This document shows, piece after piece, positions 33,773-42,244 of a DNA stretch of 51,078 bases. Below the pieces are notes generated by a model. That model saw only the letters and a program-made list of their open reading frames with translations, had not been told where the DNA came from and did no database searches. The stretch lies in contig JALZUE010000079.1 in NCBI GenBank assembly GCA_023301705.1, positions 1 to 51,078 of the forward strand, in the 5' to 3' direction. The translations under genes were made by a program, and so were the position numbers. The number at the start of each line of letters is the position of its first letter. The stretch's first letter is position 1. Source of the stretch: Alteromonadaceae bacterium. Its GTDB lineage: Bacteria; Pseudomonadota; Gammaproteobacteria; Enterobacterales; Alteromonadaceae.

Positions 33773-35158
33773 GTGTCTGATACTCTATTTTCTTCTACTT
33801 CACTTAGTAAAGCACTAGTTGATAATTTAACTACGCTTGGCTACAAAGAAATGACACCTATTCAAGCACAAACGTTACCTTTAGTGTTAGCGGGTAAAGA
33901 CGTTATTGGCCAAGGTAAAACAGGCTCAGGAAAAACAGCTGCCTTTGCTCTAGGGCTTTTAAATAACTTGAATGTTAAACGTTTTCGTATTCAATCATTA
34001 GTATTATGCCCTACCCGTGAATTAGCCGACCAAGTTGCCAAAGAAATACGTAAATTGGCACGTGCTATTCATAATATTAAAGTATTAACTTTATGTGGCG
34101 GAACACCTATGGGTCCGCAAATAGGCTCTTTAGAGCATGGCGCTCATATTATCGTTGGTACACCTGGTCGTATAGAAGATCACTTAGGTCGTGGCCGTTT
34201 AGATTTATCAGAAGTCAATACACTCGTTTTAGATGAAGCAGATCGCATGCTTGAAATGGGCTTTCAAGCAACACTAGATTACATTTTTTCACAGTGCCCA
34301 GCTCAGCGTCAAAACTTATTGTTTAGCGCAACATTCCCTAAAGAAATTAAAGCGTTATCTGAACATTTAATGAATAAACCAGAAATGGTAAAAGTGCTAT
34401 CAGTGCATGATAAAAATACTATCAATCAGCATTTTTATAACGTTAGTGATAATAGTGAACGCCAGCATGCAACTCAATTGTTATTAATGGAACACCAACC
34501 TGAGTCATGTGTTATTTTTTGTAATACAAAAATTGAAGTACAAGAATTGGCCAATCACCTAATTGAACGAGGCTTTAGCACAATTGCATTACACGGTGAT
34601 TTAGAGCAAAGAGATCGTGATCAAGCATTAGTGATGTTCGCAAATAAAAGCATTTCAGTGTTAGTAGCAACAGATGTTGCCTCACGTGGTTTAGATATTG
34701 ATAACTTAGATATGGTGGTAAACTATCATATTGCTCACGATCCTGAAATTCATGTTCACCGCATTGGTCGTACAGGTAGAGCAGGTAGTAAAGGTATTGC
34801 ATGCTCTTTAATTAGCCATAAAGAAGCGCATAAAGTAATGAAGCTTGAAACGTACTTAAACATTGAAATAACCCCTGAGCCATTACCTGCTGCCGAAGTA
34901 TTAAATAAAGCACCAACAACAGCAGTAATGACTACCATACAAATAGATGGCGGTAAGAAACAAAAAGTACGTGCTGGTGATATTTTAGGTGCCTTAACAT
35001 CAACTAAAAAAATAGCTGGTAATCAAATAGGAAAAATACAATTGTTTGACTTACGCTCATACGTTGCTGTTGAAAGAGGTGTTGCTAAAGCTGCATTAAA
35101 AACAGTTAATGAAGGTAAAATGAAAGGTAGAAACTTTCGAGCACGTATTCTAGGTTAA
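33773..35158 (+). CDS. dbpA: ATP-dependent RNA helicase DbpA
   Basis: DbpA is a DEAD-box helicase that binds helix 92 of 23S rRNA and assists 50S assembly. The 461-residue protein (E. coli 457) has Q motif MTPIQAQTLP, Walker A GKTGSGKTAAF, DEAD box VLDEADRMLEMGF, SATFP and HRIGRTGRAG. The C-terminal DbpA RNA-binding domain (from about residue 378, IQIDGGKKQKVRAGDILGAL) distinguishes it from other DEAD-box proteins. The start is GTG with AAGG upstream. It stands alone on the + strand, divergent from the NYN gene. Confidence 0.95.
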   Translation: MSDTLFSSTSLSKALVDNLTTLGYKEMTPIQAQTLPLVLAGKDVIGQGKTGSGKTAAFALGLLNNLNVKRFRIQSLVLCPTRELADQVAKEIRKLARAIHNIKVLTLCGGTPMGPQIGSLEHGAHIIVGTPGRIEDHLGRGRLDLSEVNTLVLDEADRMLEMGFQATLDYIFSQCPAQRQNLLFSATFPKEIKALSEHLMNKPEMVKVLSVHDKNTINQHFYNVSDNSERQHATQLLLMEHQPESCVIFCNTKIEVQELANHLIERGFSTIALHGDLEQRDRDQALVMFANKSISVLVATDVASRGLDIDNLDMVVNYHIAHDPEIHVHRIGRTGRAGSKGIACSLISHKEAHKVMKLETYLNIEITPEPLPAAEVLNKAPTTAVMTTIQIDGGKKQKVRAGDILGALTSTKKIAGNQIGKIQLFDLRSYVAVERGVAKAALKTVNEGKMKGRNFRARILG

Positions 35159-35247
35159 TAAAACCATTAGATAAAGTTATAAGAAGCTTTCCCCTTTGAA
35201 GCTTTACTATTTTAAGTTTAATTCTTTGAAATGATTGAGATAAAAAT

Positions 35248-35655
35248 ATGTTAGCATACGGAACTAACGACAGCTCATACCAAGCAGCAGATCAATTAGT
35301 CGGTATTGAGAAGCTTGTTACATGCTTTTATCATTTGATGGATACATTGCCTGAAGCGAAAGTTATTCGGGCAATGCACGCTGACGATTTATCATTATCA
35401 GAAAAAAAACTTCAATATTTCTTGTCTGGCTGGCTTGGTGGCCCCAAGCTTTATGCAAAAACCTTTGGCTCTATTAATATACCTAGTGCACATTGTCACA
35501 TGCCAATAGGAAAACCAGAAAGTAATGCTTGGCTCTTATGCATGGATAAAGCCATTGAACAACAACCTTTCAGTGAATGTTTTAAAACTTACTTAAAAGC
35601 GCAGTTTCGTATTCCTGTAAAGCGTATTCAACAGGCATGTAAAAAGCCGGTTTAA
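35248..35655 (+). CDS. Group II truncated haemoglobin (trHbO-like)
   Basis: 135-residue 2-on-2 globin. Family hallmarks are YGTNDSSYQAADQLVGIEKLV, the CFYHLMDT B-helix region with the Phe-Tyr pair, LSEKKLQYFLSGWLGGPKLY and the proximal His in AHCHMPIG. The GWLGGP motif and length place it in group II. Such proteins bind O2 or NO or have peroxidase activity. It lies 89 bp after dbpA on the same strand and is convergent with the VF530-type gene. The heme-binding prediction follows the motifs. Confidence 0.92.
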   Translation: MLAYGTNDSSYQAADQLVGIEKLVTCFYHLMDTLPEAKVIRAMHADDLSLSEKKLQYFLSGWLGGPKLYAKTFGSINIPSAHCHMPIGKPESNAWLLCMDKAIEQQPFSECFKTYLKAQFRIPVKRIQQACKKPV

Positions 35656-35695
35656 GTTTTTGATACTAGGGCTAAACGTTAAATTTAAGCGAAGG

Positions 35696-35947
35696 TTAGT
35701 CGTCTAATGTAGGCCACACAAATTTATTACATGTTTGTAAATAAAGTTGTTCTACTTTTTCTCTTGCCCAAGGAGTAGAGCGCAAAAACTTCAATGTAGA
35801 CTTAATAGTTTGATTACTTTTAAAACAATTGATATTCACGCGTTTTGCCATTTCATCCCAACCTAAGTTTTCAACTAAGGTTTCGACAATATGTTTCAAG
35901 GTTACCCCATGTAGTGGGTTATTAGGCTGTGATTCAAGGTTTTTCAT
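35696..35947 (-). CDS. VF530 family (DUF2132) small DNA-binding-like protein
   Basis: 83-residue protein. The block NNPLHGVTLKHIVETLVENLGWDEMA, INCF and SIKSTLKFLRSTPWAREKVEQLY-type segment define the VF530 family (first structure from Vibrio fischeri). The family is described as a compact helical protein with a putative DNA-binding surface; its role is unknown. It converges on the globin gene with a 40-bp gap. Confidence 0.9.
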   Translation of the reverse strand: MKNLESQPNNPLHGVTLKHIVETLVENLGWDEMAKRVNINCFKSNQTIKSTLKFLRSTPWAREKVEQLYLQTCNKFVWPTLDD

Positions 35948-36084
35948 AATAGCTCAATAGTATTAACAATCATCATGTATTAACTCAGTTTAACAAAAAC
36001 TGTGTAATGTGTATCTAGTAATATCTAATTTAGCGTTTTATGCTATAGCAAAAATATCAAATGATTAACGAATTCTAAATAACC

Positions 36085-36546
36085 ATGATTAATACAAATG
36101 ATGTACTCGATTTAAATGACGAACTACCAATCACTATTAATGTATCAAGTGAATTACTAGAGTCTGTTCCACAAGCATATACCCGTTTAACAAGTGCCTG
36201 TAATAAAATGTCAGCACAATTAAATTTTCAAACCATGACAGCCAATTGGTATCATGATGAAGACAATCAGCTCACCGTTACACTTGAGTTAATTACTCCA
36301 GAAGCTTATCTACACAATTACAGTACAAATAAGCATAACGCAATAACCCAATTTACCGACGATGTCTTTGTAAAAAGAACAGCAACTAACCAACCCGTTT
36401 ATTCTGTATATATTGCGTTAACCCTAGCCGAGCAGCAATTAATCAATTCTCATCCAAACTTATCTTATACATTAACTCAAAAAAAGTTTACTAAAGTAAT
36501 CAACCTACTAGCCGATTACTTAGCTATAAATAAAATACACACATAA
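36085..36546 (+). CDS. Hypothetical cytoplasmic protein
   Basis: 153-residue acidic protein without signal peptide or membrane segments. Helical and strand segments alternate (e.g. SELLESVPQAYTRLTSACNKM, then LTVTLELITPEAYLHNY). No motif or family is recognised. It lies alone between the VF530-type gene, which is divergent, and the ankyrin gene, with about 100 bp spacers. There is no good ribosome site. It reads as a real gene because it has a full-length frame and codon use like its neighbours; function is unknown. Confidence 0.6.
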   Translation: MINTNDVLDLNDELPITINVSSELLESVPQAYTRLTSACNKMSAQLNFQTMTANWYHDEDNQLTVTLELITPEAYLHNYSTNKHNAITQFTDDVFVKRTATNQPVYSVYIALTLAEQQLINSHPNLSYTLTQKKFTKVINLLADYLAINKIHT

Positions 36547-36660
36547 GTAAATCGTAAAAACAGAACATAAATTTGAAATTATTCTGTATTATTGATTTGT
36601 TTGTGTTAATTTAATGAAGTGTGATTAAAGTTTAATCAACATTAAAGGATGAAAACAAGC

Positions 36661-37068
36661 ATGGCGCTTAACAATGAATTATTAATAGCAATTAAACAAT
36701 GTAATATTGAGCTTGTAGATCAATTAATTATTAACGGAGCTGAACTTAATACCTGTAGTAAATTTTCTGGTTCTCCGCTTATCAATGCTTTGTACCAAAA
36801 AAACATTGAACTAATCACTCTGCTTATAAGCCATAAAGTCGATATTAATAAAGTCGATTGCTTTAATGTATCACCACTTGAAGTAGCAATGAAGTTAGGT
36901 TTCTGGGAAGCAGTCGCGTTACTAACATTAAAAGGTGCGCAACTTCCTAAAAATAGCCGCCCTTTTTATACTAGAAATCGCATTAATAACTTCAAAGCAA
37001 GTAAAAAAATGCTTCACACACTTAACTCTTCATCAAAAACATCTGATAACTTTAAACATGTCAGCTAG
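36661..37068 (+). CDS. Small ankyrin-repeat protein
   Basis: The 135-residue product from the ATG at 36661 (an ATG at 36649 directly abuts AAAGGA and is less likely). It has about three ankyrin repeats: NNELLIAIKQCNIELVDQLI, then the GSPLINALYQKNIELITLLI repeat, then VSPLEVAMKLGFWEAVALLT. The last 30 residues are basic and low in complexity. Ankyrin repeats mediate protein binding. It lies upstream of topB with an 86-bp gap and may share its transcript. The partner is unknown. Confidence 0.82.
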   Translation: MALNNELLIAIKQCNIELVDQLIINGAELNTCSKFSGSPLINALYQKNIELITLLISHKVDINKVDCFNVSPLEVAMKLGFWEAVALLTLKGAQLPKNSRPFYTRNRINNFKASKKMLHTLNSSSKTSDNFKHVS

Positions 37069-37154
37069 CAGGTTATTTTCTTAGCTGTAATCATTTAACT
37101 GTATATAAGTACAGCCACTCTGTTATCATCAATGTATAATTTCATGAAACATTG

Positions 37155-39098
37155 ATGATTTTGAAACTTTATATTGCCGAAAAACCAAGTTTAGCCAAAG
37201 CTATTATCGCTGTTCTGCCTAAGCCTCATCAAAAAGGTGATGGCTTTATAAAAGCCAATAATGGTGACACTGTCACTTGGTGTATTGGCCACTTACTAGA
37301 GCAAGCCCCGCCTGAAGATTACGATGAAAAATATAAAAAGTGGGCAATAGAGCATTTGCCTATCATTCCGCAAACATGGCAATTAAAACCAAAAGTAAAA
37401 ACGCGCAAACAACTTACCGTTATAAAAAAACTGATCAAGCAATCAAGTACTATTGTTAACGCTGGCGATGCCGACAGAGAAGGCCAAATTCTTGTTGATG
37501 AAGCCATTAGCTATTGCGGTGCTTCTCAAACAAAAATTAATAATGCATTACGTTGTTTAATTAGCGATATGAACCCTGCTGCTGTTAATAAGGCAGTTAA
37601 CAACTTAAAACCTAATAAAGAGTTTATTCCTTTAGCTGTGTCAGCGCTTGCCAGAGCAAGAGCCGATTGGTTATATGGCTTAAACATGACACGCCTTTGT
37701 ACGTTACAAGGACAAAAAGCAGGTTACCAAGGTGTATTATCGATTGGCCGTGTGCAAACGCCTATTTTAGGTTTAGTGGTAAATCGTGATATTGAAATAG
37801 CAAACTTTGTTTCAAAGCCTTTTTATGAAGTGATTGCACATATTACCACTAGCAATAGCGAAAAATACCAAGGAAAGTGGCAACCAAGTAAAGCCTGTGA
37901 ACCATACATGGATGACGAAAAGCATGTATTATCAAAAGCGTTAGCCGTTAATGTTATTAATCGTATTCACAATAAAGCGGGTATTATTACTAATGTTGTT
38001 GAACAAAAAAAACAGCAAGGCGCTCCTTTGCTATTTAGTTTGTCTGCTTTACAAATAAGCGCAGCAAAAGCGTTAGGTATGAATGCAAAACTTGTATTAG
38101 ATACCTGCCAGCAATTATATGAAAAACATAAATTAATTACTTACCCACGTTCAGATTGTAAATATCTTCCTAACGAACATCGTAACGACATTAAAACAGT
38201 CATAAGCGCTATTGGTTCTGTATCAAGTAGCTTAGGTTCATTAATTAAAAATGCTGATTTAACCAAAAAAAGTAAAGCATGGAATGATAAAAAAGTGAGT
38301 GCTCATCACGCTATTATTCCTACATCAAAAAATAAGCCTTCAGGCATACTAACAAGTAATGAAGAAAAAATTTATCAACTCATTGCTCGTCAGTATATTG
38401 CGCAGTTTTACCCTCATTTTGAATATGCTGAAAAACAAATCGATACAGTTATTGAAGGTGGCTTATTTATTAGTAAACAAAAAGATATTATTAACCTTGG
38501 CTGGAAAATCATTTTTCAAAAGAATGAACAAAGCGCCAACAATTCAAAAACAACTATCAATGCTAATGAGTTCTCTAATCAAAAACTACCCGATGTCACT
38601 ATTAACGAGCAAGTTCATTGTAATGAAGGTGAGTTACTTGAAAAAGCCACTTCGGCACCTAAACACTTTAACGACGCCAGCTTATTATCTGCATTAACAG
38701 GCATTGCAAGGTTCGTTACTAATAGCGATATAAAAAAGTGTTTGAGAGACTCTGATGGATTAGGTACTGAAGCAACACGAGCGGGTATTATTGAGCTATT
38801 GTTTAAACGTCAATTTTTAATTAGGCGGGGTAAAGAAATACATGCTACTGATGTAGGTAAACAGCTAATTACGGCATTACCCGTAGAAATATCTCAACCA
38901 GATATGACAGCATTGTGGGAATCTCAGCTTGAGTCTATCAGTAAGCAATCGTTAAATTATCAATCATTTATTCAAGGCATAGAACAAAATCTTGGTCAGT
39001 TAATTCATCATGTACAAGGCATAACATTTAACGGATTACCAAAAACAAAAGCCCCTAGAAAATTTACGCGTAAACGTAAAGCGAAAACTAAAAAATAA
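37155..39098 (+). CDS. topB: DNA topoisomerase III
   Basis: TopB is a type IA topoisomerase that decatenates single-stranded DNA. The product from the ATG at 37155 (a TTG at 37152 would add one residue) is 647 residues (E. coli 653). It starts MILKLYIAEKPSLAKAI, with the TOPRIM motif DADREGQ near residue 104 and GRVQTPILGLVV, and the active-site Tyr in TYPRSDCKYLPNEH near residue 332. The C-terminal 15 residues are Lys/Arg-rich, as in many TopB proteins. No zinc-finger extension is seen. It stands in an otherwise accessory stretch, 80 bp before the GNAT gene. Confidence 0.96.
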   Translation: MILKLYIAEKPSLAKAIIAVLPKPHQKGDGFIKANNGDTVTWCIGHLLEQAPPEDYDEKYKKWAIEHLPIIPQTWQLKPKVKTRKQLTVIKKLIKQSSTIVNAGDADREGQILVDEAISYCGASQTKINNALRCLISDMNPAAVNKAVNNLKPNKEFIPLAVSALARARADWLYGLNMTRLCTLQGQKAGYQGVLSIGRVQTPILGLVVNRDIEIANFVSKPFYEVIAHITTSNSEKYQGKWQPSKACEPYMDDEKHVLSKALAVNVINRIHNKAGIITNVVEQKKQQGAPLLFSLSALQISAAKALGMNAKLVLDTCQQLYEKHKLITYPRSDCKYLPNEHRNDIKTVISAIGSVSSSLGSLIKNADLTKKSKAWNDKKVSAHHAIIPTSKNKPSGILTSNEEKIYQLIARQYIAQFYPHFEYAEKQIDTVIEGGLFISKQKDIINLGWKIIFQKNEQSANNSKTTINANEFSNQKLPDVTINEQVHCNEGELLEKATSAPKHFNDASLLSALTGIARFVTNSDIKKCLRDSDGLGTEATRAGIIELLFKRQFLIRRGKEIHATDVGKQLITALPVEISQPDMTALWESQLESISKQSLNYQSFIQGIEQNLGQLIHHVQGITFNGLPKTKAPRKFTRKRKAKTKK

Positions 39099-39178
39099 AT
39101 AGTTTTCGAATACCCTTTTGAGGCCATTTTATAGTACATTTATAATTTAAACCTGCTTTAATATATTGGTCGTTATTC

Positions 39179-39604
39179 ATGAAAACATGTTATCAATTAA
39201 GTCAGCAAAACCTTGTTGAATTGCATCAACTCTATTTAGATGAATGGTGGACAAAAGATCGAACGTTCACAGAAACACAGCAGGTTGTTCAGGGCTCTCA
39301 AATCTGTATTGCCTTAATAGATAATACAGGTAGTTTACGTGGTTTTGCCCGTGTATTAACTGATTATGTTGTCAAAGCACTAATTTTTGATGTTATCGTT
39401 GATAAAGCATATCGACGCCAAGGCTTAGGTGATAAATTAATAACACTGATTAAAAGCCATTCTGCTTTAACACAAGTAAAATGTTTTGAACTTTATTGTT
39501 TACCAGCTCTTGAGCTATTTTATCAAGAACACCAATTTACTAATGATGTTAGCGGTATTCAACTCATGCGCTGTACGAACACATTATCAAATAAATCTAA
39601 ATAA
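39179..39604 (+). CDS. GNAT family N-acetyltransferase
   Basis: 141-residue acetyl-CoA-dependent transferase. The GNAT core is visible as VDKAYRRQGLGDKLITLIKS, with the acetyl-CoA-binding R/Q-x-x-G-x-G/A loop RRQGLG near residue 80. LYLDEWWTKDRTF at the start is typical of a small subfamily. Its substrate cannot be read. It lies two bases before the broken AraC regulator, so the two were probably one operon in which the regulator controls the acetyltransferase or vice versa. Confidence 0.85.
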   Translation: MKTCYQLSQQNLVELHQLYLDEWWTKDRTFTETQQVVQGSQICIALIDNTGSLRGFARVLTDYVVKALIFDVIVDKAYRRQGLGDKLITLIKSHSALTQVKCFELYCLPALELFYQEHQFTNDVSGIQLMRCTNTLSNKSK

Positions 39605-39606
39605 TA

Positions 39607-40412
39607 ATGAATCATTTACTTAATACCGTTAAAACAGTTATCAATAAACATCAAGATCTACCTTTTTCAGTTTATACATCACTTAAAGAGCAGCAGCTGT
39701 TAAATGTCCCTATTATTAAGCCTTTATTAATTATTGTACTTAGTGGTGAAAAAAACTCGGTACTAATCATGAATTAACTTGCAGTTCTGGTCGCTTTATT
39801 TTTCTCTCAAATCGCTCTGCTATTAATATGCGTAACATACCTAAAAATAACGAGTACTTTGCTTTGTTAATTGAGTTTGATCATCAAGATTTCAGTGGTC
39901 TTCAAGTAATGTCTAATAATAAAAAAGATCATGTTATTGGCACAATATCGTCAACACTAACAACCTGTTTACAGCAATTTGTTGATATAGCACCAGCTCT
40001 TCCTCGCTCAACATGGTCTTTACGAAAAAGAGAAATTATTGAATTATTATGTCATACAGGTCACAACGATATTTTATCTTTACTTAGCTATTCAAGCTTG
40101 AAAGAACGGTTACATGAAATATTTATTAACCAGTCATTCAGCCAACTGCAAACACCTTATATTTGTGAACAATTAGGGATGAGTGAATCAACATTACGTA
40201 GAAAATTAAAGCAAGAAGGTACTAGTATGCAAGAACTTAAAGACCAAGCAAAACTTGGTTTAAGCTTGCATTTATTACAAACAACTAATGACGCTATTGG
40301 CTTAATAGCCGATAAATGTGGTTATCAATCACAGTCACGATTCACTGATCGTTTTAAAAAACACTTTGGTTTAACACCTTCTCAATTACGAAAAACTAAA
40401 ATGGCTGATTAA
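39607..40412 (+). pseudogene. AraC family transcriptional regulator broken by a one-base frameshift
   Basis: ATG at 39607 opens a frame that reads MNHLLNTVKTVINKHQ, then IIKPLLIIVLSGEK, and stops at 39775-39777. The rest continues in another frame: a cupin-like part, INMRNIPKNNEYFALLIEF and a C-terminal AraC HTH (about 39950-40400, YICEQLGMSESTLRRKL and KCGYQSQSRFTDRFKKHFGLTPSQLR). Adding one A to the 7-A run at 39749-39755 would join both into one continuous protein through KKLGTNHELTCSSGRF. Most likely the run lost one A, giving a pseudogene. Alternatives are a sequencing error or transcriptional slippage that restores the frame. From 39828 a 194-residue C-terminal fragment could be made alone, without a clear ribosome site. 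Confidence 0.82.
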
Positions 40413-40495
40413 GGCTAAAAGATGGTTGTTTTGGTACTAACCTCTGATGAGAAAACAGCTAAAATATAACACAATAACAACAAACAAGGATTATT

Positions 40496-41053
40496 ATGCA
40501 CAAGTATCTAGCATTTATTTCAGTATTATCTCTTAGTATTTCGGCATCGGCATTTGCAGCACCATTTACATTATCAAGCAACGACATTGCAACAGGCGAA
40601 TTTATGCCTAAAGCACAAGAATTCAATGGTTTTGGTTGTACTGGTGGTGATTTATCGCCTCAATTAACGTGGGCTAATGCACCTAGAGGTACTAAAAGTT
40701 TTGCCATTACCGCTTATGATCCTGACGCCCCAACAGGAAGTGGTTGGTGGCATTGGCAAGTAGTTAACATACCCGTCAACGTAACCGAGCTTGCATCAGG
40801 CGCAGGCACTATAGAAGGTAATAGCCTACTAAAAAATAGTACAACTGTTGCCAATGATTATGGTAATAAAAGTTTTGGTGGTGCTTGCCCACCTAAAGGG
40901 CATGGTGTTCACCACTACCGCTTTACTATTCATGCTTTATCTGTTGAAAAAATTGATTTACCAGAGAATGCATCTGGCGCATTAGCAGGTTATATGATTA
41001 ATTCAAATACTATTGCTTCAAGCACAATAGAGTCTTTATATAAACGTGATTAA
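40496..41053 (+). CDS. YbhB/YbcL family PEBP-like protein, exported
   Basis: The 185-residue protein has a signal peptide (cut near AFA) and a phosphatidylethanolamine-binding (Raf-kinase-inhibitor) fold. AYDPDAPTGSGWWHWQVVNIP is the DPDxP and GxxHWxxxxIP signature of the family, and GGACPPKGHGVHHYRF is the second ligand-site loop. Bacterial YbhB-type proteins have no settled substrate. AAGGAT precedes the ATG. It lies 80 bp after the AraC fragment. A bidirectional hairpin terminator lies near 41180. Confidence 0.9.
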   Translation: MHKYLAFISVLSLSISASAFAAPFTLSSNDIATGEFMPKAQEFNGFGCTGGDLSPQLTWANAPRGTKSFAITAYDPDAPTGSGWWHWQVVNIPVNVTELASGAGTIEGNSLLKNSTTVANDYGNKSFGGACPPKGHGVHHYRFTIHALSVEKIDLPENASGALAGYMINSNTIASSTIESLYKRD

Positions 41054-41084
41054 TTAACACGTTAGCAATTTTTAGCTAATTTAA

Positions 41085-41175
41085 CCTGAACTTGGGTTAA
41101 CGGATTTTGTAATTAATTGATTTATAAATAATAACGATAAATTGCACACTATTCATTCGCTTAAAAAGATTAATG
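41085..41175. repeat. Left-half copy of the 10479 repeat
   Basis: CCTGAACTTGGGTTAA (41085-41100) matches the first terminal repeat at 10479 with one mismatch, and the next 75 bases align closely with the interior of that element up to about 41175. The right half and its inverted terminus are absent, and a terminator hairpin begins in their place. This is a truncated copy. Confidence 0.7.
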
Positions 41176-41179
41176 TAAT

Positions 41180-41213
41180 TGAAAAAGCCATTAACATTGC
41201 TGTTAATGGCTTT
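41180..41213. terminator. Bidirectional terminator, AGCCATTAAC hairpin
   Basis: AAAAAGCCATTAAC and GTTAATGGCTTTTT form a long stem around ATTGCT, with A and T runs on opposite ends. It ends the PEBP gene and the convergent aspartoacylase-like gene. Confidence 0.9.
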
Positions 41214-41292
41214 TTATTTATAATCTATTATTTCTAGATAACGTATTAATACAAGTATCTATATATAAGTAGCTAACGTCTCACTAGTAAAC

Positions 41293-42177
41293 TTATAAAA
41301 TCACTATCCGCTTCTTACCTAACGACATCGCTAGGTTATTATCGTAATACGCAGCTTCATTAATAAAGTGCGGATACACAGTTTCATCACCTTGGTAAGT
41401 AATTACACTGCCATCAAACAAGGTAAAAATAGGGTCGCCTTTATTCAACGCTTTAAAGTCATTGTCTTGTACATTTTTATGCACCATACCAATGCGTTCA
41501 CCGGTTTTACTTTCAGGTAATTTAATGCTCTCTACCCAATAATAGGCTTCATACTGTGCAGGTAATTCAGGTAACTGTTCAAGGTTACTAAGTTCTACAA
41601 AGTCTAAAACATGTTGGGTCATGTCGTCCATTTGATCTAGTACATCTTGACGCACAACCGACTGAGGCTGCGGGCCTATTTCAATAATGACACCTTGTTC
41701 AGCGATAGAGCATAAAAAATAATGATCAGCCACAGACTTTTGATCTTCAAACACAACGACAGCTTCAGGCATTTTTTGTAATACATAAGCACCTAGTTTT
41801 TTATTAAAATCGTCTGACTGTAATAAAATCAAAGTTGGCCCCATATTACTGGTGGTATTGTGTAAATCAATAATAAAGTCTGTACGTGAACTTCCCTTCG
41901 GACCAAGCTGATGATTAAGCGCTTTTGCTCGGCTTTGTTCATAATTAGCGAGCGTATGATTAGCTAATTTTTTAGCCGTGAATTGGCGGTTTAAATCACA
42001 ATCAATATAACGCTTATTTTCATGAAAGGCTTTGGGATTAGCAAAAACAGTTTCTGTTACAAAACTTGTGCGCTTAACAAGTTCAGCATGCTCTTGCCAT
42101 TTTTTATATAAATACACACCACTAAATTCATTACCATGTGTACCGCCAACAATAGCGAGCTCTTTTATTTTTTTCAT
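41293..42177 (-). CDS. Aspartoacylase family deacylase
   Basis: AspA/AstE-type zinc carboxypeptidase fold, 294 residues, about the length of aspartoacylases. Zinc ligands are in GGTHGNE (H14, E17) and DLHNTTSN. The Arg/Asn pattern DCDLNRQF matches the substrate-binding segment of aspartoacylases. Vertebrate members hydrolyse N-acetylaspartate, but bacterial substrates vary. The C-terminal domain is small and beta-rich. It lies 67 bp downstream of the RND transporter gene on the same strand, so read-through is possible; there is no functional link to efflux known to me. Confidence 0.85.
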   Translation of the reverse strand: MKKIKELAIVGGTHGNEFSGVYLYKKWQEHAELVKRTSFVTETVFANPKAFHENKRYIDCDLNRQFTAKKLANHTLANYEQSRAKALNHQLGPKGSSRTDFIIDLHNTTSNMGPTLILLQSDDFNKKLGAYVLQKMPEAVVVFEDQKSVADHYFLCSIAEQGVIIEIGPQPQSVVRQDVLDQMDDMTQHVLDFVELSNLEQLPELPAQYEAYYWVESIKLPESKTGERIGMVHKNVQDNDFKALNKGDPIFTLFDGSVITYQGDETVYPHFINEAAYYDNNLAMSLGKKRIVIL

Positions 42178-42244
42178 ATCAATTACCTAAACATTAAACG
42201 CACCGTATTTTATAACAGTGCAATAACCAAGCATTATTAATTCG

